Shown here: piece by piece, positions 41,805 through 54,025 of the stretch
Position numbering within the stretch: the first letter of the stretch is position 1
Layout: every line of letters begins with the position of its first letter
Assembly: GCF_048569485.1 (NCBI RefSeq)
Contig: NC_134354.1
Span: 511,823,280 to 511,887,279 of the forward strand
From: Anomaloglossus baeobatrachus
Lineage: Eukaryota; Chordata; Amphibia; Anura; Aromobatidae
Direction: 5' to 3'
Length of the DNA: 64,000 nt
Translations under genes and position numbers: made by a program
The notes under the pieces: model-generated
Told to the model about the DNA's origin: nothing
Databases searched by the model: none
Seen by the model: only the letters and a program-made list of their open reading frames with translations

Positions 41805-42739
41805 GCGTACAGACCAAAAGTTTGGACACACCTTCTCATTCAATGAGTCTTCTTTATTTTCATGACTCTGAAAATTGTAGATTCACATTGAAGGCATCAA
41901 AACTATTAATTAAAACATGTGGAAACAGGTACTTAAAAAAGAGTGAAACAACTGAAAATATGTCTTATATTCTAGGTTCTTCAAAGTAGCCACCTTTTGC
42001 TTTCATTACTACTTTGCACACTCTTGGCATTCTCTTGATGAGCTTCAAGAGGTAGTCACCGGAAATCGTTTTCCAACAGTCTTGAAGGAGTTCCCAGAGA
42101 TGCTTAGCACTTGTTGGCGCTTTTGCCTTCACTCTGCAGTCCAGCTCACCCCAAACCATCTCGATTGGGTTCAGGTCTGGTGACTGTGGAGACCAGGTCA
42201 ACTGGCGTAGCATCCCATCACTCTCTTTCTTAGTCAAATAGCCCTTACAGAGCCTGGAGGTGTGTTTGGGGTCATTGTCCTGTTGAAAAATAAATGATGG
42301 TCCAACTAAACGCAAACCGGATGGAATAGCATACCGCTGCAAGATGCTGTGGTAGGCATGCTGGTTCTGTATGCCTTCAATTTTGATTAAATCCCCAACA
42401 GTGTCACCAGCAAAGCACCCCACACCGTCACACGTCCTCCTCCATGCTTCACGGTCGGACCCAGGCATGTAGAGCCCATCCGTTCACCTTTTCTACAAAG
42501 ACATGGTGGTTGGATCCAAAGATCTCAAATTTGGACTCATCAAACCAAAGCACAGATTTCCACTGGTCTAATGTCCATTCCTTGTGTTCTTTAGCCCAAA
42601 CAAGTCTCTTCTGCTTGTTGCCTGTCCTTAGCAGTGGTTTCCTGGCAGCTATTTTACCATGAAGGCCTGCTGCACAAAGTCTCCTCTTAACAGTTGTTCT
42701 AGAGATGAGAAGGTGTGTCCATACTTTTGGGCTGTACTG
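41805..42739 (-). mobile_element. Tc1-like transposon, internally deleted (935 bp)
   Basis: The ends ACAGACCAAAAGTTTGGACA and the reverse complement of TGTCCATACTTTTGGGCTGT are matched inverted repeats extending to CACCTTCTCAT, with TA on both sides. The right inverted repeat runs directly into transposase code. The segment for the N-terminal DNA-binding region is therefore missing. Confidence 0.88.
41965..42703 (-). pseudogene. Tc1-family transposase lacking the N-terminal DNA-binding part
   Basis: The readable protein starts at RTTVKRRLCAAGLHGKIAAR, next to the inverted repeat. It continues through QKRLVWAKEHKEWTLDQW and the first catalytic Asp in LWFDESKFEIFG. A frame change follows near 42450-42470. 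The rest contains the second Asp in QQDNDPKHTS and the Glu in SPDLNPIEMVWGELD, ending KGGYFEEPRI. The paired-type helix-turn-helix region is absent, so the product could not bind its own ends even without the frameshift. This is a second Tc1 family, distinct from the one at 8749-10331. Confidence 0.85.
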
Positions 42740-42849
42740 TATACTGTTCGGGTTCGACCACCTGAATTTAAAAAAAAGAAGCAAAAGGGGGATTAAAGCA
42801 GGACAGTTATGCTTACCAAGTTTCAGAGTGGCTGTCACACTCCTTCCAG

Positions 42850-43131
42850 GTCTGCTGATTAAAACTTGTGAATATTCAACAAATTTTTGCACCAAAACCA
42901 CATTTCCTTGCAGAAAAACGAGTCAAAACCGCATCACGTTTTTTGGTGCATTTTTCTGCCATGAGATACAGATTTGGTGCAGATTTCTGTAACAAATATC
43001 TAGATCAAATCTGTATCTCCTGGAAGAAGTATGCATCAAAACCGCATTGCATTTTTTATGCATTTTTCTGCCAGGAGATGCAGATTTTCTGCAACCAAAT
43101 ACTCAACATGCACCCATAGCCTAAGCCGCTA
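42850..43131. mobile_element. Right part of a Harbinger-type MITE
   Basis: The body has repeated AAAACCGCATCACG/AAAACCGCATTGCA and GGTGCATTTTTCTGCCA words and ends CATGCACCCATAGCC followed by TAA. It therefore belongs to the GGCTATG family. A matching left end was not found. Confidence 0.5.
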
Positions 43132-43421
43132 ATCTTGATTTGAGTTCATTGAGTTCACTTCAGGTGAGTTCACTGAGTTCAATGAATTCGCCTGAGGTCA
43201 CAGATGGGGTACCGTGGGAAGCACTAGCTGTGACCTCAAGTGAACTCACTGATGTCACTGCTCTCACAGCTGTGGCTCTGTCAGTGCATTCCTGACGCCG
43301 CAGTGCTTGGTCATGATTTCTAATATGACCAAGCGCTGTGACCTCAGAAGAAGCAGAGTCGGAATTGTTGTGGTATGTCCTGTATGTGGCTTACGTCGGA
43401 CCTGCACTAGTGTTTTGGGGG

Positions 43422-44626
43422 TTAACCCCTTCAGCCCCCGGGCACTTTCGCGTTTTTGTTTTTTGCTCCTTTTCTTCCGAGAGCCGTAACTTTTTTATTA
43501 TTAGGTCAATCTTGCCATATGAGGGCTTGTTTTTTGCGGGACGAGTTGTACTTTTAAATGAAACCATAGGTTTTACCATATATTGTACTGGAAAACAGCA
43601 AAAAAATTCCAAGTGTGGAAAAACTGCAAAAGAAGTGTGATCGCACAATAGTTTTTGGGATGTTTTATTCACCGTGTTCACTATATGATAAAACTGATGT
43701 ATCTATGTGATGCCTCAGGTCGGTGCGAGTTTGTAGACACCAAAGATGTATAGGTTTACTTGTATCTAAGGGGTTAAACAAAATTCATACGTTTGTCCAA
43801 TAAAAGTGGCGCACGTTTTGTGCCATTTTCCGAAACACGTAGCGTTCTTATTTTTTGGGATCTATGGCTCAGTGATGGCTTATTTTTTGTGTCTCAAGCT
43901 GACGTTTATAATGGTACCATTTTTGCGCAGATGCTACGTTTTGATCGCCTGTTATTGCATTTTGCGTAAAACTTGCGGTGACAAAAAAACGTAATTTTGG
44001 CGTTTGGAATTTTTTTTCCACTACGCCGTTTACCAATCAGATTAATTGATTTTATATTTTGATAGATCGGGCATTTCTGAACGCGGCGATATCAAATATG
44101 TGTATATTTATTTATTTTTTAACCCTTTAATTTTCAATGGGGGGAACGGGGGGTGATTTGAACTTTTAGGTGATTTGAACGTTTTTTTTATTTTTTTAAA
44201 TTTTTTTTTTTTTACTTTTTTTTTTATTTTACTAGTCCCCCTAGGGGGCTATAGCAATCAGCAATCCGATCGCTATTATCTATCTGCTGATCACAGCTAT
44301 ACAGCTGTAAACGGCAGATTCAGTCACTTTGTTTTTCCCTCTGCTCTGCCGAGGGAAAACGAAAGTGAAACATCATAGCTGCAGGCGTCATCACATGAAA
44401 ACATGGCCGCGCGCATTTAGATCTTGCTGCCAGACTTTGGCAGCAAGATTTAAGGGGTTAATGGCCGCGGGTGGAAGCGATTCCACCCGCGGCTAGCAGG
44501 CACACATGTCAGCTGTTGAAAACAGCTGATATGTGTGCCGACCGCCGCCTGCCCGCGGCAGGGGGCGGGGCTTAACGGGACACGATCCTTGACGGACAGA
44601 TCCGTCCAAGGTCGTGAAGGGGTTAA
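43422..44626. mobile_element. Non-autonomous TTAA-flanked DNA element (piggyBac- or Kolobok-like)
   Basis: TTAA at 43422-43425 is followed by CCCCTTCAGCCCCCGGGCAC. The right end reads GTCGTGAAGGGG followed by TTAA at 44623-44626. TTAA target sites belong to piggyBac and Kolobok. The CCCCTTC tip and 1.2-kb size fit a very common frog family. No transposase is present. Poly-T tracts (44180-44230) give spurious phenylalanine-rich frames. Confidence 0.7.
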
Positions 44627-45612
44627 TAAATTGGAGGAAGATGGTGTGTTTTTTTTTTCTAAATAAAGGATTTTTCTTGTGTTTTTTGTTTGTAGTTATG
44701 TGATTAGTACTAGCCTCGGGCTTGATGACAGCTGTGATTTTTTGGCAAAAACTCCTTATATTACCCTGATTGCCACTGTTCAGGGTAATCGGGATGAGCT
44801 GGGTAAGCGTCAGCATTGGCGAATCTAATGGATGCCCCAATTCTGGGGTGGCTGTGTGACTGCTATTTTTAGGCTTGGGGAGGGCCCAATAATCATGGGA
44901 CTCAGCCTGATAATACCATCCCTCAGCTGTCTACTTTATCTTAGCTGATATCAAAAATAGGGAGACCGCACACCATTTTTTAAAATTATTTAAATAATTT
45001 TAAGAAATCCGCATGGGGTCCCTCGTATTTTGATACACAGCCAAGATAATGCACATAGCTGGGGGCTACAGCCTCCAGCTGTCTGCTTTATCTGTGCTGA
45101 GTATCAAAATATGGGGGACCCTACTTCATTTTTTCAGACAGCTAGTGTGAGGGCAACCAATCACAGAGTGCAACTGTCTTTTTTTTGGCAACCAATCACA
45201 GATACTAGCAGTCTGCCTGCAAACAGTCACAGAGAGTTGGCGGGGGAAGCAGTGAATATGCATGAGAATTAATGAACAGACCCGAAGCAGTGTGACAGCT
45301 GCACGGAAACTCGGTAAATATAATTGCCCTGCTTTAATTCCCATTTTGCTTCCTTTTGCAGCCCATTAGTCCTCACTAACACCATTTTGTAGCACACAAG
45401 TTCAGGTTCCCATAGACGTATATAGCGTTCGGGGTCCAGGCTCAAGTTCAGCTTTAAGTCTTATCCTAAACAGGACTTTTTTTTAAGTCTAGCCATCCAC
45501 GGCAAGCCCATCTCTAGTAATAATTGTAGACAATATAACAGCTTTTAGAAAAGGATTTGGTGTTTTCCTCAGAAACAATGGAATTGTGGGTTACAGATAA
45601 TTTAGTAACAAG

Positions 45613-45685
45613 GAATGTATAATGGTGAAGAAAGGTTGAACTTGATGGACTTTTTCAACCTATATAAGTATATAACCATGTAACA
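45613..45685 (+). mobile_element. 3' end fragment of a CR1/L2-like LINE or derived SINE
   Basis: The phrase GGTTGAACTTGATGGACTTT followed by TTCAACCTATATAAGTATAT and ATGTAAC is the terminal sequence of the LINE family whose larger copy runs at 34778-37875. Only about 70 bp are present. Confidence 0.6.
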
Positions 45686-46386
45686 GTGGTAGAGTTTTTA
45701 AACTCATCTGTCACAAGTGTCTGGCACCCTGCTGTAACTTCAAGGTATCTCGGATCAGAAGGTCATGATGTTTGACTGATGGCAGGTTCTCTTTAGAGCC
45801 CACTTGGCAATTATCATGAATGGACCGGCGTTATTTCCTTTCTGTGCTGAAGAGGTTAAGTATCAGGATGTAGCTGTAGGAAAGCGAGGGACAGGGGCTC
45901 TTATACTGTCTCACATGCTAGGGGTCCCGAGGCTACATCTAACCTCAGTATTACTTCTATTGGTGGAGATGATTGAGTAATGTACCTGGTAATGCTCCTG
46001 ACCAGAACTAAACTGATTCCCCCCCTCTCACCAGGGAAGGAAGGAGCAGGAGAGAGATGCAAACACAGATAAAGACAGACAGGGGAAAAACAAAATTCTT
46101 ACACACTGCAAACACACAGAAACAAAATATGAAAGACTCAGGAGAAAAGTAAGAGCATGAAAGCAGCAACAAAAAGATAACAAGGGTTAACTCGACAAAT
46201 GCACACAGCAACAAGTACTACAACCACCAGTTAGTCTGGATCACAACACCTTACCAGATCAGCTTAAATATACTATAGCTGGCATTGAAGGAAGGATCTA
46301 GGCAGCAAATATAGTAGGGGAGCAGATATAATTGGCTCCCTCACAACATGTGATGAAAGGAGACTCACAAGCAGAACTGCAGAGAT
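45686..46386. other. No gene recognised
   Basis: This is unique-looking sequence with purine-rich stretches near 46030-46150. No exon signals stand out. Confidence 0.45.
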
Positions 46387-46972
46387 TAAGGGCGGCTTTA
46401 CACGTTGCGACATTGCACGTGCGATGTCGATGGGGTCAAATCGAAAGTGACGCACATCCGGCGTCGCAGTCGATATCGCAACGTGTAAAACCTTTTTGAT
46501 ACGATGAATGAGCGCAAAAGCGTCGTTATCGTATCATCGCTGCAGCCTCCGACATTTCCATAATGCCGATGGTGCGACAGGTACGATGTTGTTCCTCGCT
46601 CCTGCGGCAGCACACATCGCTGTGTGTAAAGCCGCAGGAGCGAGGAACATCACCTTACCTGCCTCCCAGCTGCAATGAGAAGGACGGAGGTGGGCGGGAT
46701 GTTTACATCCTGCTCATCTCCGCCTCTCCACTTCAATTGGCCGCCTGCCGTGTGACGTCGCTGTGACGCCGCACGACCCGCCCCTTAGGAAGGAGGCGGG
46801 TCGCCGGCCAGAGGGACGTCGCACGACAGGTATGTGCATGTGAAACTGCCGTAGCGATAATAATCGCTACGGCAGCTTTCACTAGATATTGCACGTGCGA
46901 CGGGGGCGGGACTATCGCTGCCGCATCGGTAACACATTGTTACCGATGTCGCAGCGTGCAAAGCCCGCCTAA
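46387..46972. mobile_element. Harbinger-type MITE (GGGCGGCTTTACACG ends)
   Basis: Exact TAA duplications at 46387-46389 and 46970-46972 flank GGGCGGCTTTACACGTTGCG and CGCAGCGTGCAAAGCCCGCC. The body is the 6057-6621 subfamily with GGGCGGGATGTTTACATCC and GACGTCGCTGTGACGCCG. Confidence 0.85.
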
Positions 46973-47438
46973 CTGTCTAGCCTGCCTATGAACTACCAAT
47001 CTGTTGTTTGACGACCGAATTCGCTTGCACTGATCACAGACATTAGAGCAGTGATCAGGCGGAGTGTCAGAATCTGTAGTCTGAAGAGATCCTGATGACG
47101 CCATGACAGTTGGTGATGTATGTAAAAACCTCTGTGTGACATTAAGAGTGCATTTTTGTTCCTGTTGAGAATCCTTGTAGCTTTAAGTCTTAGCTACTAC
47201 ATCTTATGACCACTCCCTTCCTCTGTTTAAACTCACTCCTTTCTCTTTCATATGCCAGTGAGAGATCATCTATGCTGACATTCCTGGAGAAGTTATCTTT
47301 GTGGAAAGCTGTGGAAATCCATTTGTATTTTTTTACCCATTTGTTTGTCTCTCTCCATGTTTTGTCTTTCTGTACTAGTAAGACTAGTGCCTTGCTGTTC
47401 AGCTCACTAGCCAGGGCTAGCCCAGGGTCAGACAGGAC
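46973..47438. other. No gene recognised
   Basis: This is unique-looking sequence with no exon or repeat recognised. Confidence 0.45.
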
Positions 47439-47618
47439 TAAAGGCCGCTTTACACGCTGCGATCTTGCTAGCAAGATCGCTAGCGTGCGTACCCACACCC
47501 ATCGGTTATGCTACACGGGCAAATTGCTGCCCGTGGCGCACAACATCGCTTGGACCTGTCACACTACTTACCTACATAGTGACGTCGCTGTGACCGGTGA
47601 ACCGCCTCCTTTCTAAGC
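47439..47618. mobile_element. Left part of a Harbinger-type MITE
   Basis: TAAAGGCCGCTTTACACGCTGCG starts a typical 6057-6621-type element that breaks off after GAACCGCCTCCTTTCTAAG, where an LTR-like block begins. No right half is seen beyond that block, so the copy is truncated. Confidence 0.65.
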
Positions 47619-48504
47619 CGCTGCTGCACAGTCTATTGTCACTGGGGCTTGTGGTGATGGCAGCTTGGATGTTGGGCCCTCCGCAAGTAGGGTCGAGCCC
47701 CAGGGGGTGGATGCTGGAGTTTGGTGTGGAAAGAAGGGAGACCACATTATGGGAATGCAGTGCAACTGGGGTTTACTCACAGCAGTGGTATTGCTGGTTC
47801 ACTGAGGACGGCTGGTTTCGATCCCTGGTCCCTTTAGTCCCAGTGCCGGTGTAGTAACCTGGTGGCTTGTTTCCCCTGCACCTCTCACTGGTTGGTGGAA
47901 CCCCATGGCTTGGAGCATCTGGGGGTCCCCTCCTGTTTGTCATTCAGTCTCTGGTCCGTACGGTGGGCAGTGTGAACCCTGTAGGGTCGATGTTCTGTTC
48001 CGGTCCCTGGCTCTCTTCTTACTGCTGATGCCCCCAAATTCTTGGGTCAGTGAGGTCCTGGATGTCCCCTCACTGTGCAGGTATTTGTCAGGTAGCCTGA
48101 AGAGTTTGCCTGACCTAGGGCCCTGTGCCCCGTCGGTGCTATGGTTCCAGGGGTACCTCGCCGTACCCTCCCTGGCAACTTCCCTCCTTCACCATCTAGG
48201 TCACTGCTACACGACCCCGTCTGAAGACACGTCCATCTCTTACAACTGTCACTACAGACTGTCCTGCTGTCTCACTCCTCCACCCCCTGGTTGTCGTCTA
48301 GTGGACTGGATCAGCTCCACCCCTGGGTGGCCATCAATTAGGTCCCAAACAAGTCAGTCACCAATAATTGGGAGAGGGAAACTGGGGATGTTTATGTGTT
48401 TTGATGTTACCGGCACTGATCTTCCAGGTCCCTGGGGGTAGGCCCTGTATCTTTGGCAGGATGCAGTACCTTGTAGTGCCCTGACAGGTTCAAGTGCACT
48501 ACAC
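47619..48504 (+). mobile_element. LTR-like fossil, related to the one at 17302
   Basis: GC-rich sequence with CCCTCCGCAAGTAGGGTCG, TGGGGGTAGGCCCTG and a right edge ATGCAGTACCTTGTAGTGCC..GTTCAAGTGCACTACA resembles the 3' edge of 17302-18449 (AGTACCCTGTGACGACCTG). It cuts into a MITE on the left. It has no coding capacity and poorly defined edges. It is likely an old solo LTR or a fragment. Confidence 0.35.
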
Positions 48505-49902
48505 ATTAGCAGTCAGGGACAGACATGCCATTGGTGCAACCTGTGCTACACAGGGGCCCAGGGGTTAATGGACCCACTTCTACCTGCAAAAAAATTAATC
48601 AATGAAAGGAAATAATAAAGTATTTCAAAGTATAAAATAATAAGTAAAAAAAAATTAGAAATCAACATTTGTTTTTACATAAAAGCATGCTTTATTATAA
48701 AAAAAAAAGGCAAACACAAAAAAATCTAAACAATATTAGTACTTCCACATCTATAGAGAGCAAATACTGATATATTTTTTGTCCTGCATGGCAAATGGTG
48801 TATTAAAGAAAAAAAAAAAACATTGAAAAAGAAGGACAAAACCACTAATTTTGTGCATTTCGCCTCCCCCAAAAATAAATAAACAATATAAAAATTTGTT
48901 TTATGAGGGTCATTTGAGTTTTATTGTGTCCATTTTTAAAATGGAAAGGAAATCACATCATGGAGAACTTATTTTTTTTGTTCCGACACATAATAGAAAC
49001 GGAGAGTAATAAATGAGGTCCCACTGCTTCCATTTGCGTCAGTTCTGCAGCACATCACTTTCTGGACATTAATTACATTTGTCTGTCCCTCAAAATGACA
49101 TGTCCGAATAGAATTTTAAATTATTATTTTTTTTAATGAAAGCAATTTTGCTGTTTTAGATTGTATCACGATGGTAATGGAATTGTCCAAGATATGTTTT
49201 TAGTTAACCAAAGGCTTGTAGATGTATAAAATAAAAGACAGAACTGTTGCTCACCCTCCCTGGCTCCAGCGCTGCCTCCCTGCCACTACTCCTGCTTTTG
49301 TTGATTGGCTGCAGCGGTGATGTCACATGAATAGTGCACGTCATAGCTACAGGCAATAACTGGGCTAGTGATATTAGTGACTGGAAAAAACCTTCAAAAG
49401 TGGCAGAACTTTTCAATATTTCCAATTATATTCATTAATTTGTGAGATGTGTTAGACCTATAATCAAGGGAGTTAACAAATTTGATGCACCACAAATCCT
49501 CTTTTCCTCTCTGAGTCATAATCCTTAGAGAAGGCGTTTACAAAGTAAACAGTGAAATTCATTTGGAAAGTGTTTCTTTGGGCTAGCCAACAAACATAAC
49601 ATCTTATTTTTCATGTAACGAAAATAACTGTATTTAAAAGAAATAATTTGTTTAACACTGTCAAGTCAGATAATGGAGCTGGTGCCAAATAATGGAACAT
49701 TACCGATACACTGCCATTAGTGTATTCACATAATGAAGCAGAAGGAACTCATTTACAGATCTACTTACAGATATTGTTTTCACACATCAATGCAATATAT
49801 TCCTGTAAATTGTACATGTAATACTTTCTAATCACCAAATAGTCTACCCAAATATCAACGGAAAAACTTATTAAAATGTTGTAAAATTGTTTCATGAATA
49901 CA
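48505..49902. other. No gene recognised
   Basis: This is AT-rich unique-looking sequence with A-rich runs. No open frame or exon signal is convincing. Confidence 0.5.
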
Positions 49903-50276
49903 ATGGAGCCAATTCATCAAAGCTCTTCCACCAGAAAACGGTCGTAAAAACTTTGGAGAGTTGCAAAAACTTTGCGCAGCAGGGAGTTGTGCAATACTTT
50001 GGAGTCTTTTACGGTATTTCACCAATTTTATTCAGCTCTGCGAAATGGGCAGTGTTGGGGTAGTGTCAGGGCAGGTCAGTGCGTCCGTCAGATTCATCAA
50101 AAATGTCGGCAAAGCCAGAAATGCTACTCCCATCCCTGACTGGAGCAACATTTTTGGGGCAGCGCATGGAGAATTTCTCAAGTGACATACAGCTGTTAAT
50201 GAATTTGATGCCTTCTAGTCCAGCAAGACTGAAATACCGCAGTTGTATACTATGCCAGTCTTGATGAATTGGCCTT
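49903..50276. mobile_element. Inverted-repeat element with CCAATTCATCAA ends
   Basis: GAGCCAATTCATCAAAGCTC on the left pairs with GTCTTGATGAATTGGCC on the right, giving a 370-bp MITE-like element. The family resembles a common frog repeat. The target duplication is unclear. Confidence 0.5.
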
Positions 50277-51646
50277 AATCTCCTAATCTTATGGAATAAG
50301 GTGGTACCCGTTTGAACCACCCGTGGAAAAGTAATCGCAGACTGAAGCATTCACCATTATTATATTTCCGCTACAGTGGCCACTACAAGAGAAATTTATG
50401 GCTGGTTGCTACTTTCTTAATTTCTTTCTGGTCTACTTCAATTTTGAAATGGTTTGTCTTCATACGGGCATATGTTCTAGCCTGGAAAAAACGCTTACTA
50501 CCTGTCAGGAAAAAAAAATGTGTATAGGACACCAAGTACAAGTTATATACACTAAACAAATGGAAACATACGAAAGTGAACTGTAACATCAACAACTACT
50601 GTAACAACGTAATAAAAAAGTGACCATATTATTACGTTAAATGCATCTCAGCATAGTTCTCTGTGATCTTGTGTGTTATGCTGAGATGACAAGAGTGATG
50701 TATCTGTTCCAATTATAGAAAGTGCAGATCCCTGAATCATTTCCAAAATGTCACCGAGGCATAAATGCTGCCCTCTTTCTCTCTTTGTTTATAGTTGCAC
50801 GTATAAACTTGCCAGCTACACATATCTTTTACCAGAAGTGAAGTAAACGTTCCTGTCTTTTATTAACTCCTTCATTAATAGGACATAAAAGAGTTTAACA
50901 TGTCATATCATGTTCAAAGCCTACTATCGTATAAATAGAACCCCCTATTCTTACATCCCACACAGTAAAACAGTAGTGGGTGAGTGAGACCTGCCAAATG
51001 GGTTGGATGCCAATCCTCAATTCACTTGTCTAAATTTTTTATCATCAACAAAAATTGGATAGATTTTCATCCATGTTTGTCCATGCTTCTGTTTTAACCA
51101 TCTGTATGCCATCTGTTTTTGTAGTATGGCAAGAAATCTGATAGAGCTTTTCCAAGTTTGTCCTAGTAACCAATCAATGGAGCCATTTATATGATTGAGC
51201 AAATATGGCACGCAGTTTGGATCAAAGTAGGACGTCTTGGTTTTTTCATGTGGGCCATCAACTAGAATAAGAGAATTGACAGGTAAATAGAATAGAATAT
51301 AATAGAATATTTGTTAGTAAAATAAAACTAACAGCACATGGATGTCAAAAACAAACTTTTGAATGGGGCCTTAGAGGAGAAACATTCTTTGTGTGCTGTC
51401 ACAAGTCAGGCCTTATTCACACGTCAGCATGTTTTGTTCAGTATTTTATCAATATTAGTAGGCCAAAACAAAGAATGGCACCAAAGCACAGCTCTGATGT
51501 AAATCTTTCTCTTTGTAAATTCCATTTTTTGCCTTACAAATTCTAATGTATCACTGACCAAAAATCCTGACAATAAGCCATGATTGGTTTCTAAAGTCTT
51601 CATTAGAGATAGGCCAGTTCACAATTAGGCCAGTTTTACACATCAG
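50277..51646. other. No gene recognised
   Basis: This is AT-rich unique-looking sequence. Small open frames here show no domains or splice signals. Confidence 0.5.
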
Positions 51647-52394
51647 TAGAGATGAGCGAACCCAAAGCTCGGTGTTGATACCAAGCACAGACTTTAACAA
51701 AAAAGCATAGTTCGGGTTCGGAGTTTGGGTGCTTTATGTATGAACACCACTCACACGAGCATTGCTGTGTTCGGGTACATTCAGTGTCAGTGTTTGAATG
51801 GCTTGCACTGGGGATAACAACAGCGTGATCAGATGCAGTGTGCAGCCACCAAAAAAATGATAAAACTCCACCCACCTGCCCCCAGAAGTCTTTTTTATGG
51901 CTGGCTGCATGTGGATGGAGACCCAAACTGCCCAATCAGTGACTTGCAATGAAGTTCAGGTCAAGTTCAGGTCTCAAACCAAACTATTAGTGATGAGCGA
52001 GCATGCTTGTCACTACTCGGTACTCGCACGAGTATCGCTGTACTCGGGCTGCTCGGCGGGGACCGAGTAATCTCGCGATACTCGTGCTGTACTCGTGGTC
52101 TTCATTTCTGCATGTTGGCGCTCTTTTGAGAGCCAGCCCTCATGCAGGGATTGGCTGGCAGACCACTGCAATGCCACAGCCCTGTTAGTTGTGGAATTGC
52201 AGTGATTGGCCGGCCTGCACAGCGTGACCGAGCCTTTATATCGGCCGGCACGCTGTGCTCTGCTCACAACTATCCAGACAGTCAGTGCAGGGAGAGTGTC
52301 GCTGATTCAGGGAAAGCTTTGCGGCCCTTTATAGTTAGTTCCGGAGCAGGGCTGCAAACAGTGTGACCAGAAGTCCTTCTCAGGACTATTCTAG

Positions 52395-52600
52395 TTGTAT
52401 ACAGGCAGGCAGGGTATAGCCAGGTCGGAGTACAGTAGCAGAGTCCTTCTCAGGACTATTGTTGCTATATACAGGCAGGGTATAGCCAGGTCGGAATACA
52501 GGCTAGTGACCAGAAGAGTCCTTGTCAGGACTATTGTAGCAGTATACAGGCAGGCAGGCAGGGTAGTGGTGACCGTATACCAGCCTTCATCATATCTGGG
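52395..52600. repeat. Loose tandem repeat of AGTCCTTCTCAGGACTATT units
   Basis: Three imperfect copies of about 70-80 bp contain CAGGACTATT, TATACAGGCAGG and AGCCAGGTCGG, starting near 52375, 52442 and 52512. They lie between the left end of the hAT and the 184-bp array. Confidence 0.75.
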
Positions 52601-52625
52601 GCTGGTGTACACAGTGTAAAACAGT

Positions 52626-54025
52626 CCAGATAGTGTCAGACTTCTCAGTAATTGTCGCTCCTAAAAACCAGTTAGGTTCTTATTGCGTCCGTGGTTGCAT
52701 TTAAAAACAGCACGTGTGTGGCAGTCGGTGGCAGGGGACAGGTGCGCGTTTTGCACAAACTATTATATAACGCACAAGTCTAGTGTATAATACACGTCAG
52801 TCAGCAGTGTCTGATAGTGTCAGACTTCTCAGTAATTGTCGCTCCTAAAAACCAGTTAGGTTCTTATTGCGTCCGTGGTTGCATTTAAAAACAGCACGTG
52901 TGTGGCAGTCGGTGGCAGGGGACAGGTGCGCGTTTTGCACAAACTATTATATAATGCACAAGTCTAGTGTATAATACACGTCAGTCAGCAGTGTCTGATA
53001 GTGTCAGACTTCTCAGTAATTGTCGCTCCTAAAAACCAGTTAGGTTCTTATTGTGTCCGTGGTTGCATTTAAAAACAGCACGTGTGTGGCAGTCGGTGGC
53101 AGGGGACAGGTGCGCGTTTTGCACAAACTATTATATAACGCACAAGTCTAGTGTATAATACACGTCAGTCAGCAGTGTCTGATAGTGTCAGACTTCTCAG
53201 TAATTGTCGCTCCTAAAAACCAGTTAGGTTCTTATTGCGTCCGTGGTTGCATTTAAAAACAGCACGTGTGTGGCAGTCGGTGGCAGGGTACAGGTGCGCG
53301 TTTTGCACAAACTATTATATAACGCACAAGTCTAGTGTATAATACACGTCAGTCAGCAGTGTCTGATAGTGTCAGACTTCTCAGTAATTGTCGCTCCTAA
53401 AAACCAGTTAGGTTCTTATTGCGTCCGTGGTTGCATTTAAAAACAGCACGTGTGTGGCAGTCGGTGGCAGGGTACAGGTGCGCGTTTTGCACAAACTATT
53501 ATATAACGCACAAGTCTAGTGTATAATACACGTCAGTCAGCAGTGTCTGATAGTGTCAGACTTCTCAGTAATTGTCGCTCCTAAAAACCAGTTAGGTTCT
53601 TATTGCGTCCGTGGTTGCATTTAAAAACAGCACGTGTGTGGCAGTCGGTGGCAGGGGACAGGTGCGCGTTTTGCACAAACTATTATATAACGCACAAGTC
53701 TAGTGTATAATACACGTCAGTCAGCAGTGTCTGATAGTGTCAGACTTCTCAGTAATTGTCGCTCCTAAAAACCAGTTAGGTTCTTATTGCGTCCGTGGTT
53801 GCATTTAAAAACAGCACGTGTGTGGCAGTCGGTGGCAGGGGACAGGTGCGCGTTTTGCACAAACTATTATATAACGCACAAGTCTAGTGTATAATACACG
53901 TCAGTCAGCAGTGTCTGATAGTGTCAGACTTCTCAGTAATTGTCGCTCCTAAAAACCAGTTAGGTTCTTATTGCGTCCGTGCTTGCATTTAAAAACAGCA
54001 TGTGTGTGGCAGTCGGTGGCAGCGT
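52626..54025 (+). repeat. 184-bp tandem array, about 7.5 near-identical copies
   Basis: The phrase GTCAGACTTCTCAGTAATTG occurs at 52635, 52819, 53003, 53187, 53371, 53555, 53739 and 53923, always exactly 184 bp apart. Copies differ at only a handful of positions, so the array was amplified or homogenised recently. The phrases GTTAGGTTCTTATTGCGTCC and ATAACGCACAAGTCTAGTG also occur once, in reverse orientation, at 59880-59997, just upstream of the transposase start. The unit is therefore derived from the transposon's own leader region. Confidence 0.95.

Larger units (their letters stand above)
41676..45516. mobile_element. Non-autonomous hAT-type element (TAGTGATGGGCAAAC ends), composite
   Basis: The left end TAGTGATGGGCAAACC and right end GGCAAGCCCATCTCTA are inverted repeats. 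The flanking 8-mers GTGGTAAT and GTAATAAT agree at 6 of 8 positions, an old hAT-type duplication. Internal blocks such as AAGTTCGGGGTC and, at the other side, GCGTTCGGGGTCC support one element. Within it lie a Tc1 derivative (41805-42739), a MITE piece (42850-43131) and a TTAA element (43422-44626). The remaining body, 44627-45516, is a common frog sequence without coding capacity. Confidence 0.6.

Noticed and set aside
44175-44378. Phe-rich open frame MNVFFIFLNFFFF
   Set aside because: It is produced by poly-T tracts in the TTAA element. There is no evidence of a membrane protein gene.
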